From positions 1 to 64,000 of the forward strand of contig NZ_SOMN01000003.1 in NCBI RefSeq assembly GCF_004564235.1: a stretch of 64,000 bases of DNA, read 5' to 3'. Origin of the DNA: Cohnella luojiensis. Its GTDB lineage: Bacteria > Bacillota > Bacilli > Paenibacillales > Paenibacillaceae. The notes below the pieces were generated by a model. It was not told the origin of the DNA. It saw only the letters and a list, made by a program, of their open reading frames with translations, and did no database searches. The position numbers and the translations under genes are program-made. This document shows, piece after piece, positions 19,276-27,728 of the stretch. Numbering within the stretch: the stretch's first letter is position 1; every line of letters starts with the position of its first letter.

Positions 19276-19327
19276 CTTGAAAATCCTCGGTTTTCGCAAA
19301 TTATTGCGAAATCGGGGATTTTTTTTA
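19276..19327 (+). terminator. Terminator after efp
   Basis: Arms AAAATCC and GGGGATTTT with an inner TCGCAA/TTGCGA stem, then eight T. Confidence 0.85.
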
Positions 19328-19419
19328 TTAATGGGCCAATGTTCTTGTGCTATAATATAATGCTATATGCAGATGTTCTCATAATAGTTATTAAGTATCC
19401 GTTTGGGGAGTGACTACCG

Positions 19420-20673
19420 GTGTCTTTGATAGTAATGAAATTCGGCGGAAGTTCCGTCGGCACGACAGAGCGAATGGGTCGTGTGGCGCAGCGAATTATC
19501 GACAAGAAGCTGCAAGGCGACCGCGTCGTCGTTGTCGTATCGGCGATGGGAGATACAACGGATGAACTAATCGACAAAGCAAACGACATTAACGATAATC
19601 CGCCTTCCCGCGAGATGGATATGCTGTTGACGACGGGCGAGCAGATTTCGGTTGCCCTGCTGTCGATGGCGATCCATAAGCTGGGACATGAAGCAAGGTC
19701 TTATACGGGATGGCAGGCTGGAATAGTAACCGAGGACGTTCACGCCAAAGCGCGGATAAGCGATATCTCTCCCGAGAGAATATTTGCCTCTTTGGATCAA
19801 GGAAACATAGTCATCGTTGCCGGATTCCAGGGAATGACTCAGAGCGGAGAGATTACGACGCTCGGACGCGGCGGTTCGGATACGACGGCCGTTGCGCTGG
19901 CTGCGGCCATTAAAGCGGACGTATGCGAAATTTATACAGATGTTGACGGCATTTACTCCACCGATCCTCGCGTCGTGAAATGCGCAAGAAAATTAGACGA
20001 AATATCCTACGATGAGATGTTGGAGTTGGCGCATTTGGGAGCGGCGGTGCTTCACCCGCGCGCGGTTGAGTACGCCAAGAATTACAATGTGAACTTGGTC
20101 GTTCGTTCAAGTTTTACGCAAAATGAAGGCACGTTGGTGAGGGAGGCCGCGGAAATGGAACAAGGCGTAGTCGTAAGGGGAATTGCTTCGGATAAAAATG
20201 TAGCCCGCATCAGCGTGCTGGGCGTGGAGGATCTGCCAGGCGTTCTAGCTAAGATGTTCGGAGCTCTAGCAGATAACGGCATAGATGTTGACATTATTGT
20301 TCAAAGCGGCGTTCAGGATGGCAAGGCGGATTTCTCGTTTACGGTATCGCTTGCCGATCGCCAGGGCGCGATGAATGTTATGTCCGGGATTAAGGCGGAG
20401 GTTCCTTACCGTGAGGTGACTTACGAGGAAGGCTTGGTGAAGGTGTCCATCGTCGGAGCGGGAATGGTGTCGAACCCTGGAGTGGCCGCGAAAATGTTTG
20501 AAGCCATCTCAAGCGTCGGCGTCAGCATCAAGATGGTGAGCACTTCGGAAATCAGAGTGTCTTGCATCATCGCCGCCGAGCCGGTACAGGACGTCGTTCG
20601 TGCGCTTCACACCGCTTACGGGCTGGATACGGCAGAAACCGCGTACGTCGGCGGTCCTCAGGATCGTCGCTAA
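19420..20673 (+). CDS. lysC: Aspartate kinase, LysC (aspartokinase II) type
   Basis: A 417-residue enzyme phosphorylating aspartate, the first step to lysine, threonine, methionine and, in spore formers, dipicolinate. The kinase signature MKFGGSSVG is at residues 5-13; TTLGRGGSDTTA forms the nucleotide/substrate site. Two ACT domains follow residue about 260 (VLGVEDLPGVLAKMF and VSIVGAGMVSNPGVAAKMF). GTG 19420 has GGGGAG 9 bases upstream. A -10-like TATAAT lies at 19351-19361, but no lysine riboswitch fits in the 90-base leader. The gene interrupts the efp-yqhV order of B. subtilis. Confidence 0.96.
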   Translation: MSLIVMKFGGSSVGTTERMGRVAQRIIDKKLQGDRVVVVVSAMGDTTDELIDKANDINDNPPSREMDMLLTTGEQISVALLSMAIHKLGHEARSYTGWQAGIVTEDVHAKARISDISPERIFASLDQGNIVIVAGFQGMTQSGEITTLGRGGSDTTAVALAAAIKADVCEIYTDVDGIYSTDPRVVKCARKLDEISYDEMLELAHLGAAVLHPRAVEYAKNYNVNLVVRSSFTQNEGTLVREAAEMEQGVVVRGIASDKNVARISVLGVEDLPGVLAKMFGALADNGIDVDIIVQSGVQDGKADFSFTVSLADRQGAMNVMSGIKAEVPYREVTYEEGLVKVSIVGAGMVSNPGVAAKMFEAISSVGVSIKMVSTSEIRVSCIIAAEPVQDVVRALHTAYGLDTAETAYVGGPQDRR

Positions 20674-20683
20674 ATTCAACTTC

Positions 20684-20722
20684 GAGAGCTGCTTAACGAG
20701 TCTTTCATGCTCGTTGGGCAGC
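20684..20722. terminator. Bidirectional terminator between lysC and ytwI
   Basis: GAGCTGC..AACGAG pairs with CTCGTT..GCAGCTT across a 9-base loop, between convergent genes. Confidence 0.8.
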
Positions 20723-20727
20723 TTCAT

Positions 20728-21186
20728 TTATTTTCCGAGGATTAATTGTACGATTTTGATCAGAATCGCGGCTAATCCTGCGGCCATGAGCGGGCCGACG
20801 GGGATCCCTCTTAGGAACAGCACGCCCACGATGGAACCGATCACGATTCCGACGATAAGCTGCGGGTCCATTTTCAACGTATCTAGTCCTCTGCTGTTGA
20901 GATAGGCGCCCATGGCGCCTCCCGCGATCGCGACCCATCCCGTCCAGCCGCTAAAGGCGGCGAGAATGTCTTTAGGCTGGACGCGACCGGAAGCGAATGG
21001 GACAAGAACGGCTAAAGTCAAAAAGAGCAAGCCAAGCTCGATTCCTCTTCTTTCGATCGTTGGCAAGTACCTTTCGAGACTCGTCAGCTTGATGATCAGG
21101 AGGATGCAAGCGGCGGTTGTGATAATGGATGATCTTCCGATCAGTCCGATGACGATTAATGCGACCAGAACCAACTCTCCATACAT
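20728..21186 (-). CDS. ytwI: UPF0756 (DUF441) membrane protein YtwI
   Basis: A 152-residue protein with four or more membrane segments. The central [41 protein letters not shown] and [25 protein letters not shown] are family hallmarks. The function is not known. ATG 21186 fits the usual family length of about 154 residues and has AGGAG upstream. The gene runs against its neighbours and is not part of the efp-spoIIIA block in B. subtilis. Confidence 0.9.
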   Translation of the reverse strand: MYGELVLVALIVIGLIGRSSIITTAACILLIIKLTSLERYLPTIERRGIELGLLFLTLAVLVPFASGRVQPKDILAAFSGWTGWVAIAGGAMGAYLNSRGLDTLKMDPQLIVGIVIGSIVGVLFLRGIPVGPLMAAGLAAILIKIVQLILGK

Positions 21187-21230
21187 AACGGCGACACACT
21201 CCTGATTGGATGGTTGGTACACGATATGGA

Positions 21231-21262
21231 ACAAGCCCCGCGTTTAGAACGCGGGGCTTGTT
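21231..21262. terminator. Hairpin between ytwI and the comA-like gene
   Basis: A 14-base perfect stem, ACAAGCCCCGCGTT with AACGCGGGGCTTGT. It lies downstream of the comA-like gene on the minus strand; the better T tract faces the plus strand. Confidence 0.75.
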
Positions 21263-21292
21263 TCTTGATGTGAGATTGGAATAGGAAATATA

Positions 21293-22117
21293 TTAAATCA
21301 TGTATTCCAAAAAAGGAACTTGCTGCAGTTCGAAGGTATCGGAACGCAATCCCCGGCGCATCGATTCCAAGGTAATAACATCGTGGACGGGGATGTTGCC
21401 TAGATGAACGTCCGGTCCCAGCGTCTTAATTAAGGATACTTGTTGCTCCTTTAACGGCGCCTCCCAAAGTACTCGGCTTAAATTCGGTATCACGCTTCGG
21501 ATGTGGGACAGATCATCGTCCCTGCAATCCCCTCGTTCATCGAACAAGCCAACTCCCTTGCCCGATTCCCTTGCCTCTACGGTGACTAATTCCGCTCCGC
21601 AAGACCAATCTTGTTCGGCTGTATTAGCGAAATCGTCAACGTCGATGCGCGAGCCGAAGAGCTTTTTCCCATATTCCGTGAATACCGTGAGCCCCAGGCT
21701 CTTGGCATCCTTGATGAGATCGTTGCGCAGGCCGCGACTAAGGTTGATCGTTCCGTCGGACACTTCAACGCCCGTGAATCCGAGCGCAAGAACTTGCCGG
21801 AAAAAGCCCGGAACCATATCAAGTCTGACTGCGGCTTCAAGAAGCGTGCCTCCGGGAATGACCGTTATTCCTTGGTTCGCCGCAAGCTCGATTTTGTTCT
21901 TAAGGACGGGCAGCGGATACAAGGGCGAAGTACCGAAACCAAACTTGATGATGTCGATATATTCCCCCGAAGTAGCCAGCAGATCCGTGAACGCGTGAAG
22001 CCCGATGCCTTTGTCGATGACCATTGTGCGGCCCTTTGTACGGGGCTTAAGTTGCCTTCGTCCGCTCGGGTCGGTTAATGCAGCTGGCCACGTGGATGCA
22101 AGTGTCGTGATTTCCAT
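21293..22117 (-). CDS. comA: Phosphosulfolactate synthase (ComA/YitD family)
   Basis: A 274-residue (R)-phosphosulfolactate synthase, a TIM-barrel enzyme that adds sulfite to phosphoenolpyruvate. Family segments visible are YIDIIKFGFGTS, GITVIPGGTLLEAA, GFTGVEVSDGTINL, FTEYGKK and LVTVEARESGKG. In Bacillus the homologue YitD is linked to the sulfolactate found in spores. ATG 22117 has GAGGAG upstream; the longer open frame adds 36 codons without family similarity. It stands alone: no comB phosphatase or comC dehydrogenase is seen in the window. Confidence 0.9.
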   Translation of the reverse strand: MEITTLASTWPAALTDPSGRRQLKPRTKGRTMVIDKGIGLHAFTDLLATSGEYIDIIKFGFGTSPLYPLPVLKNKIELAANQGITVIPGGTLLEAAVRLDMVPGFFRQVLALGFTGVEVSDGTINLSRGLRNDLIKDAKSLGLTVFTEYGKKLFGSRIDVDDFANTAEQDWSCGAELVTVEARESGKGVGLFDERGDCRDDDLSHIRSVIPNLSRVLWEAPLKEQQVSLIKTLGPDVHLGNIPVHDVITLESMRRGLRSDTFELQQVPFLEYMI

Positions 22118-22307
22118 ACTCAACTCTCCTCGTTTGTTTACAAGGTGGATATTACCAAGCCAATATATGCATTCGCCTATAGTATGGTGATCTCTTAGTT
22201 TCGAATGTCGATAAAGTTCTCCCATCTATCAGACAAGTTACAGGTCTTGTCCGCATAGACATAGAATAAGCGCAATACATCATTCCTTACTTGCAGGGGG
22301 AACTAAA

Positions 22308-22571
22308 ATGGATAAAGCAGCGTTCAGCATGGCGATGCTACGGATTTTGTCCGGCAGTATCGAACTAACCGCGGCCATTGTCATGATCCGGTTAAATGAT
22401 GTACAGAAAGCATTGGCGGTCAATTCCATGCTTGCTTTGGTAGGGCCGCTCGTGCTCATCTCCACGACGACGATCGGGCTCGTCGGTTTGGCGGACAAGC
22501 TGTCGCCCGCGAAATTCGTTTGGATTCTCGCAGGCGTCGGCTGTCTTTTAATAGGCATTCTAAGGAAGTAA
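22308..22571 (+). CDS. yqhV: YqhV family (DUF2619) membrane protein
   Basis: An 87-residue protein with two or three membrane segments. It opens MDKAAFSMAMLRILSGSIEL, typical of the YqhV/DUF2619 family, which lies before spoIIIA in Bacilli. Its function is unknown; in B. subtilis it is sporulation associated by position. GCAGGGGG precedes the ATG. Confidence 0.9.
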   Translation: MDKAAFSMAMLRILSGSIELTAAIVMIRLNDVQKALAVNSMLALVGPLVLISTTTIGLVGLADKLSPAKFVWILAGVGCLLIGILRK

Positions 22572-22598
22572 CGACCGTTGTCCAGTTAGGCCAAGCAG

Positions 22599-22626
22599 GC
22601 ATAATCCCGCTGTCCAAGCATACACA
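22599..22626 (+). promoter_or_regulatory. Candidate sigma-E promoter of spoIIIA
   Basis: GCATAAT (22599-22605), 13 bases, then CATACACA (22619-22626). The sigma-E pattern is about KMATATT-N13/14-CATACANT. It lies about 40 bases before spoIIIAA. The B. subtilis operon is transcribed by sigma-E in the mother cell. Confidence 0.5.
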
Positions 22627-22666
22627 TGAAAAGCAAAGATCAACTTCCGGGAAAGGGGGAGCCTAA

Positions 22667-23812
22667 TTGCCGCAACCTTTAATGGAGCTGTTCCCGTCTT
22701 CCCTGCGTTTCGTGCTGGAGCAGGTTCCGGCAGTTGCTAGGGAGGAGCTCGAAGAGATCCGCATTCGCGAGAACCGGCCGCTTGAAATCAGCTATGGAAG
22801 CCGATATTCGTTCGTTCGCGAAGATGGCACTTTAACGGATCAGCATCGGGAAGCTTTTGTGCCAAGCAAGGAGCTGTGCCGAGCGTTGCTCGAAAGAGTG
22901 ACAAACCATTCCATCTACGCGGTGGAAGAGGAACTGAGAAGAGGTTACGTTACGGTGCCTGGCGGACATCGTATCGGACTTGCCGGACGCACCGTTCTGG
23001 ACAAAGGTCTCGTATCTCACCTGCGGGATATCGCAGGTTTTAACGTGCGTATTGCGCGCGCTCGTATCGGTTTCGCTTCCCAGGTATTGCCCGGATTGCT
23101 AGATTTCAAGGCTAGGACGATACGCCATACGTTAATCGTCTCTCCGCCACAGCAAGGAAAAACAACGCTCATCAGGGATTTAGCCCGTTGCTTAAGCTTA
23201 GGGGATTGGGGGCATCCCGCCGCGAAGGAATGGGGAAGCCGTAAAGTAGGCATCGTGGACGAACGTTCGGAAATCGCCGCCAGCGAAAGGGGGGTTCCTA
23301 CGTTCGATCTTGGTCCTCGTTGCGATGTACTCGATGCCTGCCCGAAAGCCGAAGGCATCATGATGATGGTAAGGTCGCTCTCTCCTGAAATCATTATCGT
23401 GGACGAGATAGGACGACCGGAGGACGCGGAAGCTATTAATGAAGCCATTCATGCAGGGGTTAGGGTGTTAGCTACCGCTCATGCAACGGATATATCGGAC
23501 GTATTCGCAAGGCCCGTGCTTGCTAAATTAGCCTCGGATGGCGTATTCGGCTCCTATGTGTTCTTATCCAGGGTCGGAGGAAAGGTAGAGCACCGAATCA
23601 TCTCAGCGGAGGAGGCTCTGCAAGAAACGTCGCGGACATATAGCCGAACGATCGGGGCAACTCCGAGAGATGCGCCATGGGAGACTAAGAAGCCAGCCGC
23701 TATGAACGGATCGACAACTGCATCAACGACTCTGGTTACGGTCAAAGCGCGGTCGATGCCGGTCATTCGGTCTCCGAATCCGCTTGAGGCAAGAGGGTTC
23801 GACGATGCTTAA
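22667..23812 (+). CDS. spoIIIAA: Stage III sporulation protein AA (secretion-type ATPase)
   Basis: A 381-residue ATPase related to type II/IV secretion motors, with Walker A SPPQQGKTT (about residues 160-168) and a Walker B-like SPEIIIVDEIG (about residues 242-252). It is thought to power the SpoIIIA-SpoIIQ channel in the mother cell. TTG 22667 follows AAAGGGGG. The B. subtilis protein has about 307 residues; here the last 55-60 residues form an added Thr/Ala/Pro-rich tail without family motifs. The gene overlaps spoIIIAB by 8 bases. Confidence 0.96.
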   Translation: MPQPLMELFPSSLRFVLEQVPAVAREELEEIRIRENRPLEISYGSRYSFVREDGTLTDQHREAFVPSKELCRALLERVTNHSIYAVEEELRRGYVTVPGGHRIGLAGRTVLDKGLVSHLRDIAGFNVRIARARIGFASQVLPGLLDFKARTIRHTLIVSPPQQGKTTLIRDLARCLSLGDWGHPAAKEWGSRKVGIVDERSEIAASERGVPTFDLGPRCDVLDACPKAEGIMMMVRSLSPEIIIVDEIGRPEDAEAINEAIHAGVRVLATAHATDISDVFARPVLAKLASDGVFGSYVFLSRVGGKVEHRIISAEEALQETSRTYSRTIGATPRDAPWETKKPAAMNGSTTASTTLVTVKARSMPVIRSPNPLEARGFDDA

Positions 23813-24332
23813 ATTCGCCGGTATATTGCTCATCTTGTTCGCGGGTACGATGATCGGCTTCCTTCAAGCCTCCCGTTACGCCGCGCGACCACGGCAAATT
23901 CGCGAGCTGCTTCATGCGCTCCAGCGCCTGGAAACGGAAATCAGCTACGGGCAGACTCATCTCCCCGAAGCGTTGAGACGTATTTCCGAGCTGGTTCCAA
24001 GACCGCTCTCCTCCATGTTCTCAAGCATCTCTTACTCGTTATCTGGCAATTCCGCGGGATCCGGAGAAACGGTCAGGGAGTGCTGGGAGCGGGCGATCAA
24101 CGTCCATTGGCCGGCAACGGCCATGAAGAAAGCGGAGAAGGAAGCCGTTCTCCGACTAGGCTCGACGCTTGGAGGGAGCGGGCGGGAGGACCAGCTTAAG
24201 CATATTCGCCTAACGATGATCCAACTGCAGGCGGAGGAATCGTCCGCAAGGGAGGACCAGCACCGTTACGAGAAGCTAAGCCGCAGCTTGGGAATGCTCG
24301 GGGCTGCCTTGGTCGTCATTCTGATGATATAA
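23805..24332 (+). CDS. spoIIIAB: Stage III sporulation protein AB
   Basis: A 175-residue membrane protein resembling type II secretion GspF-type components. It has one N-terminal hydrophobic segment (LKFAGILLILFAGTMIGFL), a helical cytoplasmic part (RQIRELLHALQRLETEISYGQTHLPEAL is the family signature) and a C-terminal hydrophobic helix. ATG 23805 lies inside the end of spoIIIAA, giving coupled translation. Confidence 0.94.
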   Translation: MLKFAGILLILFAGTMIGFLQASRYAARPRQIRELLHALQRLETEISYGQTHLPEALRRISELVPRPLSSMFSSISYSLSGNSAGSGETVRECWERAINVHWPATAMKKAEKEAVLRLGSTLGGSGREDQLKHIRLTMIQLQAEESSAREDQHRYEKLSRSLGMLGAALVVILMI

Positions 24333-24410
24333 CCGACATAAACGTTAATCCGCCATCCCAAGGACTGCGATAGCCGTTTATGCTTGGGGATCAGTTGGGA
24401 GGCCATAACG

Positions 24411-24614
24411 ATGAACATCGACATCAGCACCATATTTCAAATCGCCGGTATCGGTATCATCGTGGCGATGATTCATACGGTGTTGAAGCAGATGGGCAAG
24501 GAAGATATGGCGCATTGGGTAACGTTGATCGGATTCGTGGTCGTATTGTTCATGGTCGTACGCATGCTCAACGATCTATTCCAGGAAATCAAGACGATAT
24601 TCCTGTTCCAGTAG
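24411..24614 (+). CDS. spoIIIAC: Stage III sporulation protein AC
   Basis: A 67-residue protein with two membrane helices (about residues 8-26 and 36-53) joined by KQMGKEDMAHW, the family hallmark. ATG 24411 has GGGAGG 8 bases upstream; an earlier ATG at 24384 does not. It is a membrane part of the SpoIIIA channel. Confidence 0.95.
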   Translation: MNIDISTIFQIAGIGIIVAMIHTVLKQMGKEDMAHWVTLIGFVVVLFMVVRMLNDLFQEIKTIFLFQ

Positions 24615-25013
24615 GTGAATCGGGTGGACATTCTCCAGATTGTCGGAATCGGGTTTCTTGCGACCGTGCTTATCCTTGTCATCCGGGAACAAAAACCGAT
24701 GTTCGCCTATTTACTGGCCGCGTTCGTCGGGGTTGCGATATTCCTGGCGTTCGTGGGGAAAATCGATGACGTGATCTCTGTGATCGAAGAGCTTGCGGAT
24801 CGCTCGGGTATTCCGACGGTGTACCTGAAGACGATGCTGAAAATCATCGGGATCGCCTACATCGCGGAATTCGGAGCGCAGATCGTAAGGGACGCAGGGC
24901 TTGAAAGCATCGCGGCCAAGATCGAGTTCGCCGGTAAAATGCTTATACTCGTTATGGCGGTGCCCATCATCAGCGTCATCGTCGAAACGGTGCTGAATTT
25001 GCTGCCGGCTTGA
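24615..25013 (+). CDS. spoIIIAD: Stage III sporulation protein AD
   Basis: A 132-residue membrane protein with four hydrophobic segments, opening with VDILQIVGIGFLATVLILVIREQKP as in SpoIIIAD. GTG 24615 directly follows the spoIIIAC stop. GTG 24624, with AGGTGA 5 bases upstream, is an equally good start and would shorten the protein by three residues. Confidence 0.94.
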   Translation: MNRVDILQIVGIGFLATVLILVIREQKPMFAYLLAAFVGVAIFLAFVGKIDDVISVIEELADRSGIPTVYLKTMLKIIGIAYIAEFGAQIVRDAGLESIAAKIEFAGKMLILVMAVPIISVIVETVLNLLPA

Positions 25014-25037
25014 CGGCTCGCGGACGGGAGGGAGAAC

Positions 25038-26279
25038 ATGCTACGGCAGACGGCAATACGCAGACAGCTCTTCATCCCGCTGTTCATGCTGATGTTCTTT
25101 CTTCCGATCGGGGATTCCATAGCGTTCTCGGAGTCGGAGCTTCCCGACAATGCCGCGGGGAATGGGGAGGAGAAGCAGGGGCAGCTATCCGGCGACTTGG
25201 CCAAACGGCAAAGCGAGGACATCGAGCTGGGTCAGATCCAGAAATACTGGAACGATCTGAAAGGGCAGTACGGCGGTTATTTTCCCGAAGGAAAGCTGCC
25301 TGAGCTGCGACAGCTTATGTTCCCCGAAGGAAAGCCATGGAACGCCGGCCAGGCGTTTATCGGTATTGGGCGGTTCTTCCTTCATGAAGTGCTGTACAGC
25401 GGCAAGTTGCTCGTTACGATCGTCCTGTTAACCGTGTTCACGATGCTGCTCGAGACGATGCAAAGCGCGTTCGAGCGCAACGCGGTAAGCAAGGTTGCCT
25501 ACGGAATTGCCTATATGGTGCTTATCATAATAGCGGTTAATAGCTTTCGAACGGCTACCTCGTATGCTGGCGACGCGATCGCGAGCATGGTGCAATTCAT
25601 GCTGGCGATGGTACCGCTCCTATTGACACTTCTAGCGGGTACGGGGGGAATCACATCGGTAGCGGTCCTGCATCCCCTAATCGTCTTCATGATCCATACG
25701 GTAGGAACGTTCGTGCATTTGGTCGTTTTCCCCTTGCTATTCTTCTCGGCCGTATTGCACCTCGTGAGCGCGATCACAGACCGCTACAAGGTAACGCAGC
25801 TTGCCAACCTGCTCAGGAATGTCGGCATCGGGGTGCTCGGAATTCTGCTTACCGTTTTTCTAGGCGTGTTATCGGTTCAAGGGGCTACGGGAGCGGTAAC
25901 CGACGGGGTCGCGCTGAGGACCGCTAAGTTCGTAACCGGCAATTTCGTGCCGGTCGTGGGCAAGATGTTCTCGGACGCGACGGACACGGTCATGTCGGCA
26001 AGCTTGCTCGTCAAGAACGCGGTGGGGCTGACGGGAGTCATCGTATTGCTGTTCCTGTGCGCTTTCCCTGCCATTAAGATCCTTGCGCTTGCCCTGATCT
26101 ACAACTTAGCGGGAGCGGTCATGCAGCCGCTTGGGGACACGCCGATCGTGCATTGCCTGCAGACGATCGGCAAGACGCTTATCTATGTTTTCGCGGCTTT
26201 GGCTTCCGTCGGCCTCATGTTCTTCCTGGCGGTGACGATTATATTAACCGCGGGCAATGCCGCCCTCATGATCCGCTGA
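25038..26279 (+). CDS. spoIIIAE: Stage III sporulation protein AE
   Basis: A 413-residue polytopic membrane protein. An N-terminal signal-like helix (about 12-30) is followed by a polar external region (about 33-105) and about seven membrane spans (residues 110-410). It is a core channel part of the SpoIIIA complex. GGGAGGGAG supports ATG 25038. The length is close to that of B. subtilis SpoIIIAE (about 399). Confidence 0.95.
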   Translation: MLRQTAIRRQLFIPLFMLMFFLPIGDSIAFSESELPDNAAGNGEEKQGQLSGDLAKRQSEDIELGQIQKYWNDLKGQYGGYFPEGKLPELRQLMFPEGKPWNAGQAFIGIGRFFLHEVLYSGKLLVTIVLLTVFTMLLETMQSAFERNAVSKVAYGIAYMVLIIIAVNSFRTATSYAGDAIASMVQFMLAMVPLLLTLLAGTGGITSVAVLHPLIVFMIHTVGTFVHLVVFPLLFFSAVLHLVSAITDRYKVTQLANLLRNVGIGVLGILLTVFLGVLSVQGATGAVTDGVALRTAKFVTGNFVPVVGKMFSDATDTVMSASLLVKNAVGLTGVIVLLFLCAFPAIKILALALIYNLAGAVMQPLGDTPIVHCLQTIGKTLIYVFAALASVGLMFFLAVTIILTAGNAALMIR

Positions 26280-26297
26280 TAAGGAGGTGAGCGCCGG

Positions 26298-27014
26298 ATG
26301 GGGCTGATGGAGGGTCTCTCCAATTGGCTTCGCCAAATCATCGCCGTCGTCTTGCTGGCATCGCTCATCGACCTGCTGCTGCCCAACCGCACGATGCAAA
26401 GGTACGTGAGGCTTGTTGCCGGGTTATTCATACTCATGACCGTGGCTACGCCCATCTTGCATTGGATGAAAGGCGATTTCAGCAGCAAGCTTGCCGATGG
26501 GCTGAGCGCGGTGGAACTGACACCGGATAGCGCGGATCGGCAAATGGCGATGATCGAGGAAGAAGGCGCGAAACTGCGCGATAAGCATGGCGCGCAAGCG
26601 GCGGACTTGGTATCAATGAAGCTGGCCGCGGCCATTCGAAGCGAAGTGGAGCAAAGCGAACAACGCGAAGTGCGCAAGGTAGACGTAGAGCTGGAGCGCG
26701 GTTCGGACGGGGCTCTTAGTGTAGCGAAAGTAGCCGTCCTGCTCGAGCCGGAGCCAACGAGCTCAGCGGTCCCCCCTGCTCCCTCGGAAAACATAGAACC
26801 GATAGCGGCTGTCGAGATCCGCATTGAAATAGAAGATTGGCCGGAAAAAGAGGAGCCGGGAACGGAGGGGGAGCAAACCGTCTTTGCGGAGCCGCAGGAA
26901 ATGGAGACCGACCGGGAAACGCGCTTGCGCATATCCGCTTTGGTTGCGAGCCGTTTCGGCCTTTCGGCAAATATCGTAGAAGTGAAGCTGCTTACTTCTG
27001 GAGCGCCTGAATAA
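26298..27014 (+). CDS. spoIIIAF: Stage III sporulation protein AF
   Basis: A 238-residue protein with two N-terminal membrane helices (about 12-28 and 38-55) and a soluble ring-type domain related to type III secretion modules. A Pro/Glu-rich insert (about 155-205) separates the domain from the C-terminal helix-strand end (RLRISALVASRFGLSANIVEVKL). It is somewhat longer than the B. subtilis protein (about 206) because of this insert. AAGGAGG supports ATG 26298. Confidence 0.93.
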   Translation: MGLMEGLSNWLRQIIAVVLLASLIDLLLPNRTMQRYVRLVAGLFILMTVATPILHWMKGDFSSKLADGLSAVELTPDSADRQMAMIEEEGAKLRDKHGAQAADLVSMKLAAAIRSEVEQSEQREVRKVDVELERGSDGALSVAKVAVLLEPEPTSSAVPPAPSENIEPIAAVEIRIEIEDWPEKEEPGTEGEQTVFAEPQEMETDRETRLRISALVASRFGLSANIVEVKLLTSGAPE

Positions 27015-27034
27015 TTCAATCGGGAGGACGCGAA

Positions 27035-27685
27035 ATGGCAAAATGGTTAGAGCAGCTGGAATCGTTCATCGGCGGAGGTTCGGGTGGGCCGCGCAGAGTC
27101 AAAGCGTTCCGGTGGCTCGTGCTGATCGGTTTGATCGGCGCCGCTCTGCTGCTCGCGGCTTCCCTGCTGAATGTCAAGCAATTGGATCCCTCCAAGGATC
27201 CCGGCCTTTCACCGCCCCGGGACGAGGACATCCCGCAAGAAGAAACCTTCTTAGGTACCGAAGAACGGAAGGGCACTACCTTCGCGGAAATCGAAACCGA
27301 GTATGAAGGCCGGTTAAAGGAGTTGTTGGAGCGGATCGTCGGCGTCGGAACGGCGGACGTCCTGGTGACGGTCGATTCCACCGAGGAGACCATCGTTCAA
27401 CTGAATGAGAAGATGATGTCCACCATTACCGAAGAGACGGACAGGAACGGAGCCAAGCGCCACATTACGGATATTTCCAAAGATGGCCAGGTCGTGCTGT
27501 ACGAAATTTCGTCAGGGAACCAGTCTCCTATCGTCGTCAAGAAGCTGAAGCCGCGAATTCGCGGAGTTCTGATCGTGGCGAACGGGGCGGAGAACCCGAC
27601 CGTGCATAAGCTAGTCGCCGAAGCGGTTTCCCGCGGGCTCGACGTGCCGATCCATCGGATATCCGTCGTGCCTCGCAAAACATAG
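27035..27685 (+). CDS. spoIIIAG: Stage III sporulation protein AG
   Basis: A 216-residue protein with one membrane helix (about 26-44) and an outside ring-building domain (about 90-216) homologous to EscJ/FliF modules, with the conserved KPRIRGVLIVANGAENP. SpoIIIAG forms the large ring in the intermembrane space. GGGAGGAC supports the ATG. Confidence 0.95.
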   Translation: MAKWLEQLESFIGGGSGGPRRVKAFRWLVLIGLIGAALLLAASLLNVKQLDPSKDPGLSPPRDEDIPQEETFLGTEERKGTTFAEIETEYEGRLKELLERIVGVGTADVLVTVDSTEETIVQLNEKMMSTITEETDRNGAKRHITDISKDGQVVLYEISSGNQSPIVVKKLKPRIRGVLIVANGAENPTVHKLVAEAVSRGLDVPIHRISVVPRKT

Positions 27686-27728
27686 CCATAAATCGAATTC
27701 GATAATGAAACCTGGGAGGAATGGAAAA

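Noticed and set aside
19328-19419. Lysine riboswitch before lysC
   Set aside because: The leader is only about 90 bases and shows no lysine-box sequence or terminator.
26183-27019. Long open frame (278 codons) on the minus strand across spoIIIAE and spoIIIAF
   Set aside because: It is antisense to two well-supported spoIIIA genes, has no ribosome site or family pattern, and its Ser/Arg-rich composition is that of a reversed coding frame.
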